The notes under the pieces are model-generated. The model saw only the letters and a list, made by a program, of their open reading frames with translations. It did no database searches and was not told the origin of the DNA. Shown here in pieces: positions 17,708 through 26,599 of a DNA stretch of 64,000 nt (the first letter of the stretch is position 1; each line of letters starts with the position of its first letter). The translations under genes and the position numbers were made by a program. Origin of the DNA: UBA9676 sp963730065 (lineage in GTDB: Bacteria; Actinomycetota; Actinomycetes; Streptosporangiales; Streptosporangiaceae); assembly GCA_963730065.1 (NCBI GenBank), contig CAVSQL010000018.1, forward strand, positions 23,691 to 87,690, written 5' to 3'.

Positions 17708-18677
17708 CCACGGCCATGGTCTGCCGGGCCAGCGGCCGCGCCCGCTCGGCGCCCTGGGCGAGCAGGCGGTCGAGCGCCGCCTCGTCCGCCAGCATCTTCT
17801 CGGTCCTCTCCCGGATCGGGGCGAACGCGTCCACCACCACCTCGGCCAGGTCTTTCTTGAAGTCCCCGTAACCGGCGCCGGCGTAGCGCGACTCCAGCTC
17901 GCCGACGGTCTCCCCGGCCAGCGCCGAGTAGATCCGGAGCAGGTTGGTGATGCCCGGCTTATTCGTTTCGTCGGCTTGGATGCCTGACCCGGGATCGGTG
18001 ACCGCGCGCCTGATCTTGCGGCGGATCACGTCCGGCTCGTCCAGGACGTTGACGATCCCCTGGTCTGACGATGACGACTTGCTCATCTTCGCGGCCGGGT
18101 CCTGCAAGTCGGTGATCTTCGCGACCCCGGGGACGATGTAGGCGGCCGGCACGGTGAAGGTCGGCCCGAACCGGTGGTTGAACCGGTTCGCCAGGTCCCG
18201 GCTCAGCTCCAGGTGCTGACGCTGGTCCTCCCCCACCGGGACCTGGTCGGTCTGGTAGAGCAGGATGTCGGCGGCCTGCAGGATCGGGTAGCTGAACAGC
18301 CCCACGCTGGCCTGGGCCGCCCCGCCGTGGGCCGCCTTGTCCTTGAACTGCGTCATCCGGCTGGCCTCGCCGTACCCGGTCAGGCAGCCGAGCACCCAGC
18401 CGAGCTCGGCGTGCTCGGGCACGTGGCTCTGGACGAACACGATGCACCGGTCGGGGTCGAGCCCGGCCCCGAACAACTGCGCCGCGGCGATCCGGGTCCG
18501 GCGCGCCAGCTGCGCCGGGTCGTGCGGCATCGTGATCGCGTGCAGGTCCACGACGCAGTAGACGGCGTCGCGGGTGTCCTGCAGCGCCACATACTGGCGG
18601 ATCGCGCCGAGGTAGTTGCCGAGGTGGAAGGAGTGGGCGGTCGGCTGGATGCCGGAGAACACACGTGGCCGGGACAT
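17667..18677 (-). CDS. trpS: Tryptophanyl-tRNA synthetase
   Basis: A 336-residue class I synthetase of normal length. The HIGH-like motif is FHLGNYLGAIRQ, the KMSKS loop is AAKMSKSSSSDQG, and the Trp-binding region ILQAADILLYQTDQVPVGEDQRQH is typical. It charges tRNA-Trp with tryptophan. Nine bp separate its start from the glpD stop upstream, so the two may be co-transcribed. The ATG start agrees with the family N-terminus (RPRVFSGIQPT). Confidence 0.96.
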   Translation of the reverse strand: MSRPRVFSGIQPTAHSFHLGNYLGAIRQYVALQDTRDAVYCVVDLHAITMPHDPAQLARRTRIAAAQLFGAGLDPDRCIVFVQSHVPEHAELGWVLGCLTGYGEASRMTQFKDKAAHGGAAQASVGLFSYPILQAADILLYQTDQVPVGEDQRQHLELSRDLANRFNHRFGPTFTVPAAYIVPGVAKITDLQDPAAKMSKSSSSDQGIVNVLDEPDVIRRKIRRAVTDPGSGIQADETNKPGITNLLRIYSALAGETVGELESRYAGAGYGDFKKDLAEVVVDAFAPIRERTEKMLADEAALDRLLAQGAERARPLARQTMAVVNDRVGFLPGRYA

Positions 18678-18686
18678 GCGCGCAGT

Positions 18687-20507
18687 CTAGTGGCTGCGGC
18701 CCCGCACCCCGTCGGCTACGCCGCCCCGGCCGTCGGCGCCGTTGCCGCTGGCCCCGTCGGCGCCCAGCACCGGAACGATGTCCGGCACGCTCTCCCTGAT
18801 CGCGTTGGCATCGGCGTCGGTCTCAGCCTCCTGCGAGGCGCGCTCGGCGGCGACCCCGGCCCGGTAGTGCTCGGCCTCCCTGGCCGCCTGGCGCGTGTCC
18901 CAGCGCAGCGGCCTGGCGATCAGGCCGGCGATCTCGTCCAGCGCCGCCATCCCCCGGTCGGGTGTCTCGACCGCGATGTGTGTGCGGCGGCCGAGCACAT
19001 CGTCGAGGTGGCGGGCTCCCTCGTGGGACGCGGCGTAGACGATCTCGGCCCGCAGGTAGTCATCCGCGCCGGTCACCGGCTGGCCCAGCCCGGGCTCGGC
19101 CTCCACCAGGTCAAGCACCTCCGGGGTCAGCGAGCCGTACCGGCGCAGCAGGTGCTCGATCCGGGCCACGTGCAGGCCCGATGACAGGGCCAGCCGGTGC
19201 CGGGCGTTCCACAGCGCCAGGTACCCGTCCGCCCCGGCGAGCGGCACCCGGTCGGTGCATGACGGCGGCGCGCGCCAGTCCAGGGCGTGCACGACCGCGT
19301 CCACCGCATCCCGTGCCATCAGCCGGTACGTGGTGTATTTGCCGCCCGCCACCAGCACCAGGCCGGGCACCGGCTGTGCGACCACGTGCTCGCGGGACAG
19401 CCGGGAGGTGGACTCGGACTCCCCGGCCAGCAGTGGCCGCAGCCCCGCGTACACGCCGAGCACGTCGTCGCTGGTCAGCGGGGTTTTGAGGACCCGGTTC
19501 GCCTGGCCGATGAGGTAGTCGATGTCGGCCCGGCTGGCGGCGGGCTCGGCCTTGCTGCCGACCCAGTCCGTGTCGGTGGTGCCGATGATCCAGTACCGCC
19601 CCCAGGGGATGATGAACAGCACGCTCTCCGCCGTGCGCGTGATGATCCCGGTCGAGGAGTGGACCCGGTCCTTGGGCACGATCAGGTGGACGCCCTTGGA
19701 GACGCGCAGGTTGATCATGCCGCGCCCGCCCACCATCGCCTGGATCTCGTCGGTCCACACGCCGGTTGCGTTGACCACCTGCTGGGCCCGGATGCCGATC
19801 TCGGCGCCGGTCTCCAGATCCACCGCGCGGACCCCGGTGACCCGCTCTCCCTCCCGCAGCAGGCCCCGTACCTGGACCCGGGACGCCACCTGCGCGCCGT
19901 AGCCGGCCGCGGTGCGGGCCAGGGTGAGCACATAACGGGCGTCGTCCACCTGCGCGTCCCAGTAGGCGATGGCGCCGGTGATGGCCGAGCGCTTGAGCGC
20001 GGGGGCGACCCTGAGCGCGGCGCGCCGCGACAGCTGGTGGTGGCCGGGCAGGCCCCTGGTGTGGCCGAACGACAGGCTGAGCGCGTCGTAGACGCTCACC
20101 CCGGTGCCGACGTAGGCACGCTCCCACAGGTGGTGGGTGAGCGGGAAGAGGAAGGGAACGGGCCGGACCAGGTGGGGCGCGATCACCCCGAGCAGCAGCG
20201 ACCGCTCGCTGAGCGCCTCCCGGACCAGGCCGAAGTTGAGCTGCTCCAGGTAGCGCAGGCCGCCGTGGATGAGCTTGCTCGACCGGGATGACGTGCCGGC
20301 GCCGAAGTCGCGCGCCTCCACCAGGCCGACCGTCAGCCCGCGGGTGGCGGCGTCGAGCGCCACCCCGGCGCCCACCACCCCGCCGCCCACGACCAGCACC
20401 TGGAACTCGGCCCCGGCCAGCGCGGCCAGCGCGGCCGATCTGGAATCAGGATCCAGCCTGGCCGCGTTCGCCCCTCCGGCCCTCGCCGGCCGCACGCTGA
20501 CACCCAC
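18687..20507 (-). CDS. glpD: Aerobic glycerol-3-phosphate dehydrogenase
   Basis: A 606-residue FAD enzyme oxidising glycerol-3-phosphate to dihydroxyacetone phosphate at the membrane, feeding electrons to quinone. The FAD motif is VLVVGGGVVGAGVALDAAT at about residue 37, followed by the family signature SSRSSKLIHGGLRYLE; IIPWGRYWIIGTTDTD and GLRPLLAG are also typical. About 35 poorly conserved residues precede the FAD motif, and the last 60 are charged and Gly-rich. GTG 20507 lies 4 bp after guaB3. Confidence 0.93.
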   Translation of the reverse strand: MGVSVRPARAGGANAARLDPDSRSAALAALAGAEFQVLVVGGGVVGAGVALDAATRGLTVGLVEARDFGAGTSSRSSKLIHGGLRYLEQLNFGLVREALSERSLLLGVIAPHLVRPVPFLFPLTHHLWERAYVGTGVSVYDALSLSFGHTRGLPGHHQLSRRAALRVAPALKRSAITGAIAYWDAQVDDARYVLTLARTAAGYGAQVASRVQVRGLLREGERVTGVRAVDLETGAEIGIRAQQVVNATGVWTDEIQAMVGGRGMINLRVSKGVHLIVPKDRVHSSTGIITRTAESVLFIIPWGRYWIIGTTDTDWVGSKAEPAASRADIDYLIGQANRVLKTPLTSDDVLGVYAGLRPLLAGESESTSRLSREHVVAQPVPGLVLVAGGKYTTYRLMARDAVDAVVHALDWRAPPSCTDRVPLAGADGYLALWNARHRLALSSGLHVARIEHLLRRYGSLTPEVLDLVEAEPGLGQPVTGADDYLRAEIVYAASHEGARHLDDVLGRRTHIAVETPDRGMAALDEIAGLIARPLRWDTRQAAREAEHYRAGVAAERASQEAETDADANAIRESVPDIVPVLGADGASGNGADGRGGVADGVRGRSH

Positions 20508-20510
20508 CGA

Positions 20511-21635
20511 TCAGCGTCTCGGCGGCGTACTGGACGTGACCACTACCTCCACCCGCTGGAACTCCTTGAGGTCAGAGTAGCCAGAGGTGGCCATGGTGCG
20601 GCGGAGCGCGCCGACCAGGTTCAGCAGGCCGTCGGCGACGGTGGAGGGGCCGTGCAGGATCTGCTCCAGGGTGCCGATGGTGCCGACCCTGACCCGTGCC
20701 CCCCGCGGCAGGTCCGGGTGATGTGCCTCGCTCCCCCAGTGATAGCCGCGGCCGGGCGCCTGCTCGGCGCGGGCGAACGGCGAGCCGGCCAGCACCGCGT
20801 CCGCCCCGCACGCGAGTGCCTTGGCGATGTCGCCGCTGCGGGTCATCCCCCCGTCCGCGATCACGTGCACGTACCGGCCGCCGGACTCGTCGAGGTACTC
20901 GCGCCTGGCCGCGGCGACGTCGGCGATGGCGGTGGCCATCGGCACCGCCACCCCGAGCACCGCGGCGGTTGTGTGCCCCGACCCGCCGCCGAAACCGACC
21001 AGGACCCCGGCAGCACCGGTCCGCATCAGATGCAGCGCCGCCGTGTAGGTGGCGCAGCCGCCCACGATCACCGGCACGTCGAGCTCGTAGATGAACTGCT
21101 TGAGGTTGAGCGGCTCGGCCTGGCCGGAGACGTGCTCGGCGGACACGGTGGTGCCGCGGATGACGAAGATGTCCACGCCCGCGTCCACGACGGTCTTGTA
21201 GTAGCGGACGGTGCGCTGCGGCGAGAGCCGCGCGGCCGTGGTGACGCCCGCCGCCCGGATCTCCTCGATCCGGCGGCCGATGAGCTCTTCCTTGATCGGC
21301 TCGGAGTAGATCTCCTGGAGCCGGCGGGTGGCCGCCTCATCGTCCAGCTCGGCGACCTCGGCCAGGAGCGGCTCCGGGTCCTCGTACCGGGTCCACAGGC
21401 CCTCCAGGTCGAGCACGGCCAGCCCGCCGAGGTGGCCGATGGCGGTGGCGGTGGCGGGCGAGACCACACTGTCCATCGGGGAGACCACCAGCGGCAGCTC
21501 GAACCGGTAGGCGTCGATCTGCCAGGCAGTCGAGACCTCCTCCGGGTCGCGGGTGCGGCGGGAGGGCACGATCGTGATCTCGTCCAGGTTGTAGGCGCGG
21601 CGGCCGCTCTTGCCCCGGCCGATCTCGACGGTCAC
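20511..21635 (-). CDS. guaB3: GuaB3 family IMP dehydrogenase-related protein
   Basis: A 374-residue TIM-barrel protein lacking the CBS pair. It starts VEIGRGKSGRRAYNLDEITIVPSRRTRDP and ends with the family helix TMATSGYSDLKEFQRVEV. In the region of the IMPDH catalytic loop it reads GFGGGSGHTTAAVLG, without the catalytic Cys that guaB has, as in other actinobacterial GuaB3 proteins I recall. A purine-related role is likely; catalytic activity is uncertain. Its GTG start overlaps the guaB stop by 4 bp (GTGA), so the two are translationally coupled. Confidence 0.88.
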   Translation of the reverse strand: MTVEIGRGKSGRRAYNLDEITIVPSRRTRDPEEVSTAWQIDAYRFELPLVVSPMDSVVSPATATAIGHLGGLAVLDLEGLWTRYEDPEPLLAEVAELDDEAATRRLQEIYSEPIKEELIGRRIEEIRAAGVTTAARLSPQRTVRYYKTVVDAGVDIFVIRGTTVSAEHVSGQAEPLNLKQFIYELDVPVIVGGCATYTAALHLMRTGAAGVLVGFGGGSGHTTAAVLGVAVPMATAIADVAAARREYLDESGGRYVHVIADGGMTRSGDIAKALACGADAVLAGSPFARAEQAPGRGYHWGSEAHHPDLPRGARVRVGTIGTLEQILHGPSTVADGLLNLVGALRRTMATSGYSDLKEFQRVEVVVTSSTPPRR

Positions 21636-23110
21636 GTCAGCCGCCGGGTGTAGTTCGGCGCCTCGGTGGTCATCTGGATGTCGTGCGGGTGGCTCTCGGC
21701 CAGGCCGGCCGCGGTGATCTGGGTGAACCGCGCCTGCTGCAGGTCGCCGATGGTGCGCGCGCCGCAGTAGCCCATGGCCGCCCGCAGCCCGCCGATGAGC
21801 TGGTCGGCGACCGCCGACAGCGGGCCGCGGTAGGGCACCTGCCCCTCGATCCCCTCGGGCACGAGCTTGTCCTCCCGCAGCACGTCGTCCTGGAAGTACC
21901 GGTCCCTGGAGAACGACCGGCCGCGCATCGCCCCCAGTGACCCCATGCCCCGGTACTGCTTGTACTGCTTGCCGTTGATGAACACGATCTCGCCGGGTGC
22001 CTCCTCGCAGCCCGCCAGCAGGCTGCCGAGCATGACCGTATCGGCGCCGGCGGCGATCGCCTTGGCGATGTCGCCGGAGTGCTGCAGCCCGCCGTCCCCG
22101 ATCACCGGCACTCCCGCGGGGCGGGCCACCTGCGCGGCCTCGAAGATCGCGGTGACCTGCGGCACGCCGACACCGGCCACCACCCTGGTGGTGCAGATCG
22201 ACCCGGGCCCCACCCCGACCTTGATGCCGTCGGCGCCCGCGTCGATCAGCGCCTGGGCACCCGCCCGGGTGGCCACGTTGCCGCCGATCACGTCCACCCG
22301 GCTGTTCGCCTTGACCTCGGTCACCATGTCGATGACCGCCTGCGCGTGACCATGCGCGGTGTCCACAACCAGGAAGTCGGCGCCCGCGTCGGCCAGCGCC
22401 TGGGCGCGGTGCTTGGCGTCCTCGCCCACCCCGATGGCCGCCCCGACCACCAGCCGCCCCGCGGCGTCCTTGGTGGCGGTGGGGAACTTCTCGCTCTTGG
22501 TGAAGTCCTTGACGGTGATCAGGCCGGACAGCCGGCCCGCGTCGTCGGTCAGCGGGAGCTTCTCCACCTTGTGCCGCCGGAGCAGGTCGAGCGCGACTTC
22601 CCTGGTCACCCCCACGGGCGCGGTGACCAGCGGCATCGGGGTCATCACCGCCGACACCGGGCGGCTGTGGTCGGCCTCGAACCTGATGTCGCGGTTGGTC
22701 ACGATGCCGAGCAGGACGCCGTCGTCGCTGGTCACCGGCACGCCGGAGATGCGGTACCGGGCGCACAGCGCCTCTACCTCGGCCACGGTGGCGTCCGGGC
22801 CGCAGGTCACCGGGTTGGTGATCATGCCGGCCTCGGAGCGCTTGACCATGTCAACCTGATGCGCCTGGTCCTCGACCGAGAGGTTGCGGTGCAGGACGCC
22901 GACGCCGCCGTGGCGGGCCATGGCGATCGCCATCCGGGCCTCGGTCACCGTGTCCATGGCGGAGGAGACGAGCGGGAGCCGCAGCGTGATGTGGCGGCTG
23001 AGCCTGGCGGCCGTGTCCGCATCCCCCGGGAGGATCTCCGAGTGGGCCGGTAGCAGCAGGACGTCGTCGAAGGTCAGGGCCGGGGGACCGAACTTGGTCT
23101 CGTCAGTCAT
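21632..23110 (-). CDS. guaB: Inosine-5'-monophosphate dehydrogenase
   Basis: A 492-residue IMPDH catalysing NAD-dependent oxidation of IMP to XMP, the committed step of GMP synthesis. It has the N-terminus LTFDDVLLLPAHSEILPGD, two CBS domains at about residues 90-205, the active-site loop GVGPGSICTTRVVAGVGVPQ with the catalytic Cys, and the flap YRGMGSLGAM. The length and domain order are standard. It precedes and is coupled to guaB3, an arrangement conserved in actinobacteria. Confidence 0.97.
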   Translation of the reverse strand: MTDETKFGPPALTFDDVLLLPAHSEILPGDADTAARLSRHITLRLPLVSSAMDTVTEARMAIAMARHGGVGVLHRNLSVEDQAHQVDMVKRSEAGMITNPVTCGPDATVAEVEALCARYRISGVPVTSDDGVLLGIVTNRDIRFEADHSRPVSAVMTPMPLVTAPVGVTREVALDLLRRHKVEKLPLTDDAGRLSGLITVKDFTKSEKFPTATKDAAGRLVVGAAIGVGEDAKHRAQALADAGADFLVVDTAHGHAQAVIDMVTEVKANSRVDVIGGNVATRAGAQALIDAGADGIKVGVGPGSICTTRVVAGVGVPQVTAIFEAAQVARPAGVPVIGDGGLQHSGDIAKAIAAGADTVMLGSLLAGCEEAPGEIVFINGKQYKQYRGMGSLGAMRGRSFSRDRYFQDDVLREDKLVPEGIEGQVPYRGPLSAVADQLIGGLRAAMGYCGARTIGDLQQARFTQITAAGLAESHPHDIQMTTEAPNYTRRLT

Positions 23111-23250
23111 GGCACCTTCCGGGAGGGGGGTCCAGGTCCCAGCCAGTTTAGTGGTGCGGCGGCGGAGTCCCTCGACGCACCGCTGGTGACGAGCGACGGC
23201 AGGAGCCCGCGTCCCGCACGGTCACGGCGGCTGCCCGGACCGGTAACGGC

Positions 23251-23592
23251 TCACCAGCCGAGTTCGGTGAGGCGGGTGTCGTCGATGCCGAAGTGGTGGC
23301 CGACCTCGTGGATGACCGTCCGCCGGACCTCCGCGACGACCTCGGCCTCACTGGCGCACACCGCGCACACCGCGAGCCGGTAGATGGTGATCCGGTCCGG
23401 CAGCACCCCGGCATAACCCGTCGTCCGGCTGGTCAGCGGGATTCCCTCATAGAGCCCGAGCAGTCCGGGCGGGCCCGGCTCGTGCTGGACCATGACCGCC
23501 ACGTTGCTCATCAGGCGGCCTAACTGCTCCGGCAGGCTGTCGAGGGCAGCGACGACCATCTCCTCGAACCGGTCCGGGTCCACCTCGATCAT
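23251..23592 (-). CDS. Small zincin-like metallopeptidase
   Basis: A 113-residue protein of the actinobacterial minimal zincin family. The metal motif is TVIHEVGHHFGIDDTRL (HExxH plus a downstream His/Asp), near the C-terminus; upstream is a mixed alpha-beta segment (FEEMVVAALDSLPEQL). Its substrate is unknown. It lies 15 bp downstream of the sigma factor gene, where some relatives carry an anti-sigma gene; it is not one by sequence. Confidence 0.85.
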   Translation of the reverse strand: MIEVDPDRFEEMVVAALDSLPEQLGRLMSNVAVMVQHEPGPPGLLGLYEGIPLTSRTTGYAGVLPDRITIYRLAVCAVCASEAEVVAEVRRTVIHEVGHHFGIDDTRLTELGW

Positions 23593-23607
23593 GAGCCCAT
23601 TGTCGGG

Positions 23608-24357
23608 TTAAGCGATCGACTCCTCGACCGCGAGCGCCCGGAGCCTGGCCAGCGCCCGGTGCTGGGCGACGCGGACCGCCCCCGCCGACATGCCCAGCAC
23701 GTTGCCGGTCTCTTCGGCCGACAGCCCGGTGACGACCCGGAGTATCACCAGCTCACGGAGGTGGCCCGGCAGCTGCGCCAGCAGCGCCCTGGCCCGCTGC
23801 GCTTCCAGGTAGGCCACCACGGTCTCCTCCGGCCCGGGCTGCTCGTCGGGGCCGTCCGGCAGATCTTCGGTGGGCACCGCCAGCCGGGCGGCGCTGCGCA
23901 TGGCATCCGCCACCTTGTGCGAGGCGATGCCGAACACGAAGGACGCGAAGGGCCGTCCCATGTCCCGGTAGCGGGGCAGCGCGGACAGGACGGCGATGCA
24001 GACCTCCTGCGCCACATCGTCCGCGACGTGGTAGTGACCGGCGGCCCGCCCCAGGCGCGCCCGGCAGTACCGGACGATCATCGGCCGGATATGTTCCAGC
24101 AAGGACTCGATCGCGGCCGGCTGGCCGCGTGCGGCGCGGCTGGTGAGATCGCGGAGCCCGGCCCCGTCGGCCCGGCTGCTGGCGGCCGCGCGGGCCGCAT
24201 CGGCCCTGGAGCTAATGCCCGGGCCCGGCCCGCGGCGCGATCCGGTGCGGGCCGGCGGCCATCCCTCGGGCGGCACCGGCCGGATCTCGCTCGCCGCCGG
24301 CCGGATGAAGGACCGCTCCGTCACGACAGGATGATTCCCCCGGAGCGGTGCCTTCAT
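23608..24357 (-). CDS. ECF-type RNA polymerase sigma factor (SigD/ShbA group)
   Basis: A 249-residue sigma factor. Region 2 spans about residues 85-165 (DDVAQEVCIAVLSALPRYRD, SFVFGIASHKVADAMRSAAR) and region 4 is at 205-245 (LPGHLRELVILRVVTGLSAEE, MSAGAVRVAQHRALARLR). The position between guaB and groEL matches mycobacterial SigD and streptomycete ShbA, which drives the principal sigma gene. The N-terminal 70 residues are disordered-looking. ATG 24357 lies within one arm of a large inverted repeat. GTG 24324 lies in its loop behind GGGGGAA and may be the true start, giving 238 residues. Confidence 0.88.
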   Translation of the reverse strand: MKAPLRGNHPVVTERSFIRPAASEIRPVPPEGWPPARTGSRRGPGPGISSRADAARAAASSRADGAGLRDLTSRAARGQPAAIESLLEHIRPMIVRYCRARLGRAAGHYHVADDVAQEVCIAVLSALPRYRDMGRPFASFVFGIASHKVADAMRSAARLAVPTEDLPDGPDEQPGPEETVVAYLEAQRARALLAQLPGHLRELVILRVVTGLSAEETGNVLGMSAGAVRVAQHRALARLRALAVEESIA

Positions 24358-24361
24358 CCGG
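24301..24361 (-). promoter_or_regulatory. Long inverted repeat over the start of the sigma factor gene
   Basis: Arms 24301-24320 and 24341-24361 pair over 20 bp with a single one-nucleotide bulge, and the loop is 20 nt. In the mRNA the left arm contains the upstream ATG (24357). The loop holds a purine-rich ribosome-site-like stretch and the GTG at 24324. The stem could control initiation or act as a terminator/attenuator; there is no T-run. Confidence 0.75.
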
Positions 24362-24411
24362 ACCGGCAGCCAGAAAGGTCACATTGCCATGCCCCTGGCA
24401 GCGCCCTCGGG

Positions 24412-26040
24412 TCAGTGCTGGTGCCCGTGGCCGTGCGAGTGCCCGTGGCCGTTCGCGTCCGCCGCTTCCTTCTCCGGCTTGTCGGCGACGAGCGCCTCGG
24501 TGGTGAGAAGCATGCCGGCGATCGAGGCCGCGTTCTGGACCGCGGAACGGGTCACCTTGACCGGGTCGATCACGCCCTGTTCCATCAGGTCGCCGTAGGA
24601 CAAGGTGGCGGCGTTGAAGCCCTGGCCGCGGCCGAGCCCGGTCACCTTCTCGACCACCACGCCGCCTTCCTCCCCGGCGTTCTCGGCGATCCAGTAGGTA
24701 GGGGCGTTGAGCGCGATGCGCACGACGCGGACGCCGGTCGCCTCGTCCCCGGTCTTCCCGAGATCACCGAGCTCGGCGGCGGTGTGCACGAGGGCGCTGC
24801 CGCCGCCGGCGATGATGCCCTCCTCGATCGCCGCACGGGTGGCCGAGATCGCGTCCTCCAGCCGGTGCTTCTTCTCCTTCAGCTCGACCTCGGTCGCGGC
24901 GCCGACCCGCAGCACGCACACGCCGCCGGACAGCTTGGCCACGCGCTCCTGGAGCTTCTCCCGGTCCCAGTCGGAGTCGGTGTTCTCGATCTCGGTCCGT
25001 AGCTGCCGGACCCGGTCCTCGATCGCCTGGGAGTCACCGGCCCCGTCCACGATCGTGGTGGTGTCCTTGGTGACCACGATGCGGCGGGCCTGGCCCAGCT
25101 GCCCGAGCCCGGTCAGCTCGAGCTTGAGCCCGAGTTCCTCGCTGACCACCTCGCCGCCGGTGAGGACCGCCATGTCGGCCAGCATGGCCTTGCGCCGCTC
25201 GCCGAACCCGGGCGCCTTGACCGCGACGACCGACAGCAGCCCCCGGATCCTGTTCACGACCAGGGTGGACAGCGCCTCGCCCTCGACGTCCTCGGCGACG
25301 ACCAGCAGCGGCTTCTTGGCCTGGGCGATCTGCTCAAGCAGCGGCAGGAAATCGGCCATCGAGGAGATCTTGGCGGCGTGCAGGAGCACGTAGGCGTCCT
25401 CGAGGACCGCTTCCATCCGGTCCTGGTCGGTGATGAAGTAGGGCGAGATGTAGCCCTTGTCGAACTGCATGCCCTCGGTGAACTCGAGCTCGAGTCCCAT
25501 GGTCGGCGCCTCCTCGACGGTGATGACGCCGTCCTTGCCGACCTTGTCGAAGGCCTCCGCGATCACCTCGCCGATCTGGCTGTCCTGGGCCGAGACCGTC
25601 GCCACGTGCGCGATCTCCTTCCGCTCACCGACCTCGCGGGCGACCTTGAGCAGCAGGTCGGACACGGCCGACGCGGCGGCGTCGATGCCCCGCTTGAGCG
25701 CGATCGGGTTCGCCCCGGCGGTCACGCTGCGCCGTCCCTCATGGACCATCGCCTGCGCGAGCACGGTCGCGGTGGTGGTGCCGTCACCCGCGACGTCGTT
25801 GGTCTTGGTAGCCACCTCCTTGGCGAGCTGGGCGCCAAGGTTCTCATACGGGTCCTCGAGCTCCACCTCACGGGCGACGGTGACCCCGTCGTTCGTGATC
25901 GTGGGAGCGCCCCACTTCTTGTCGATGACGACGTTGCGGCCGCGTGGCCCGAGCGTCACCTTGACGGCGTCCGCGAGCCGGTTCACGCCGCGCTCGAGCG
26001 CGCGCCGGGCGTCCTCGTCGAACTCCAGCATCTTGGCCAT
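24412..26040 (-). CDS. groEL: 60 kDa chaperonin GroEL with His-rich C-terminus
   Basis: A 542-residue chaperonin monomer. The N-terminus KMLEFDEDARRALERGVNRL, the ATP loop VKVTLGPRGRNVVIDK, DVAGDGTTTATVLAQAM and AAIEEGIIAGGGSAL are diagnostic. The C-terminus is not GGM-repeat but GHGHSHGHGHQH, as in actinobacterial GroEL1-type proteins. That tail may bind metal. ATG 26040 follows AGAGGTGAT. It is downstream of groES in one transcription unit; a stable hairpin lies in the 148-bp gap between them. Confidence 0.97.
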   Translation of the reverse strand: MAKMLEFDEDARRALERGVNRLADAVKVTLGPRGRNVVIDKKWGAPTITNDGVTVAREVELEDPYENLGAQLAKEVATKTNDVAGDGTTTATVLAQAMVHEGRRSVTAGANPIALKRGIDAAASAVSDLLLKVAREVGERKEIAHVATVSAQDSQIGEVIAEAFDKVGKDGVITVEEAPTMGLELEFTEGMQFDKGYISPYFITDQDRMEAVLEDAYVLLHAAKISSMADFLPLLEQIAQAKKPLLVVAEDVEGEALSTLVVNRIRGLLSVVAVKAPGFGERRKAMLADMAVLTGGEVVSEELGLKLELTGLGQLGQARRIVVTKDTTTIVDGAGDSQAIEDRVRQLRTEIENTDSDWDREKLQERVAKLSGGVCVLRVGAATEVELKEKKHRLEDAISATRAAIEEGIIAGGGSALVHTAAELGDLGKTGDEATGVRVVRIALNAPTYWIAENAGEEGGVVVEKVTGLGRGQGFNAATLSYGDLMEQGVIDPVKVTRSAVQNAASIAGMLLTTEALVADKPEKEAADANGHGHSHGHGHQH

Positions 26041-26090
26041 GATCACCTCTGGTTACGTTTGGCAGGCTGGCTGCGGCACGCCGCGTTCTC

Positions 26091-26137
26091 GTGCCACCGC
26101 CCCGGGCGCCGGTGGGGCGTCCGGGGCGGTGTGGCAC
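26091..26137 (-). promoter_or_regulatory. Stable hairpin between groES and groEL
   Basis: GTGCCACCGCCCCGG (26091-26105) pairs with 26121-26137 with a 2-nt bulge, leaving a 15-nt loop. It sits in the groES-groEL intercistronic region. There is no U-tract, so a processing site or partial attenuator that sets the groES:groEL ratio is more likely than full termination. Confidence 0.6.
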
Positions 26138-26188
26138 ACAGCGGCAGGTCCGTTGCGGGACACCGGCCGCGCCGCCTGGATCTTGCGC

Positions 26189-26500
26189 TTACTTCTCGAT
26201 GATGGCGAGCACGTCGCGGGCGGAGAGCACCAGGTACTCCTCGCCGTGGTACTTGACTTCCGTGCCGCCGTACTTGCTGTACAGCACCACGTCACCGACC
26301 TTGACGTCCATCGGCACACGCTTGGCACCAGCGTCATCGAAGCGACCCGGGCCCACCGCAAGGACCTCGCCCTCCTGGGGCTTCTCCTTGGCGGTGTCCG
26401 GGATCACCAGGCCTGACGCGGTGGTCTGCTCGGCCTCGAGCGTGCGGACAACGATGCGGTCTTCGAGTGGTTTGAGAACAACTTTGGTGGCGGTCGTCAC
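26189..26500 (-). CDS. groES: 10 kDa co-chaperonin GroES
   Basis: A 103-residue co-chaperonin that caps GroEL. The sequence VVLKPLEDRIVVRTLEAEQTT, the mobile loop TTASGLVIPDTAKEKPQEG and the ending GEEYLVLSARDVLAIIEK are standard. GTG 26500 follows GGGGAGGT at 7 bp; an upstream in-frame start would add an unconserved Gly-rich stretch. Transcription starts just upstream, from a promoter overlapped by CIRCE. Confidence 0.96.
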   Translation of the reverse strand: MTTATKVVLKPLEDRIVVRTLEAEQTTASGLVIPDTAKEKPQEGEVLAVGPGRFDDAGAKRVPMDVKVGDVVLYSKYGGTEVKYHGEEYLVLSARDVLAIIEK

Positions 26501-26599
26501 GATCTGACCTCCCCCTCCGGAAAGGCGGGCTGACAATAACATAAAGAGAGGGCGACCGCGGCGGCCTGTCGTCGCGGGTGCCAGACCAGCCTCGTCGCA

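Noticed and set aside
21636..22766. Upstream in-frame extension of guaB3
   Set aside because: It is the out-of-frame shadow of guaB; the GTGA overlap at 21632-21635 defines the real start.
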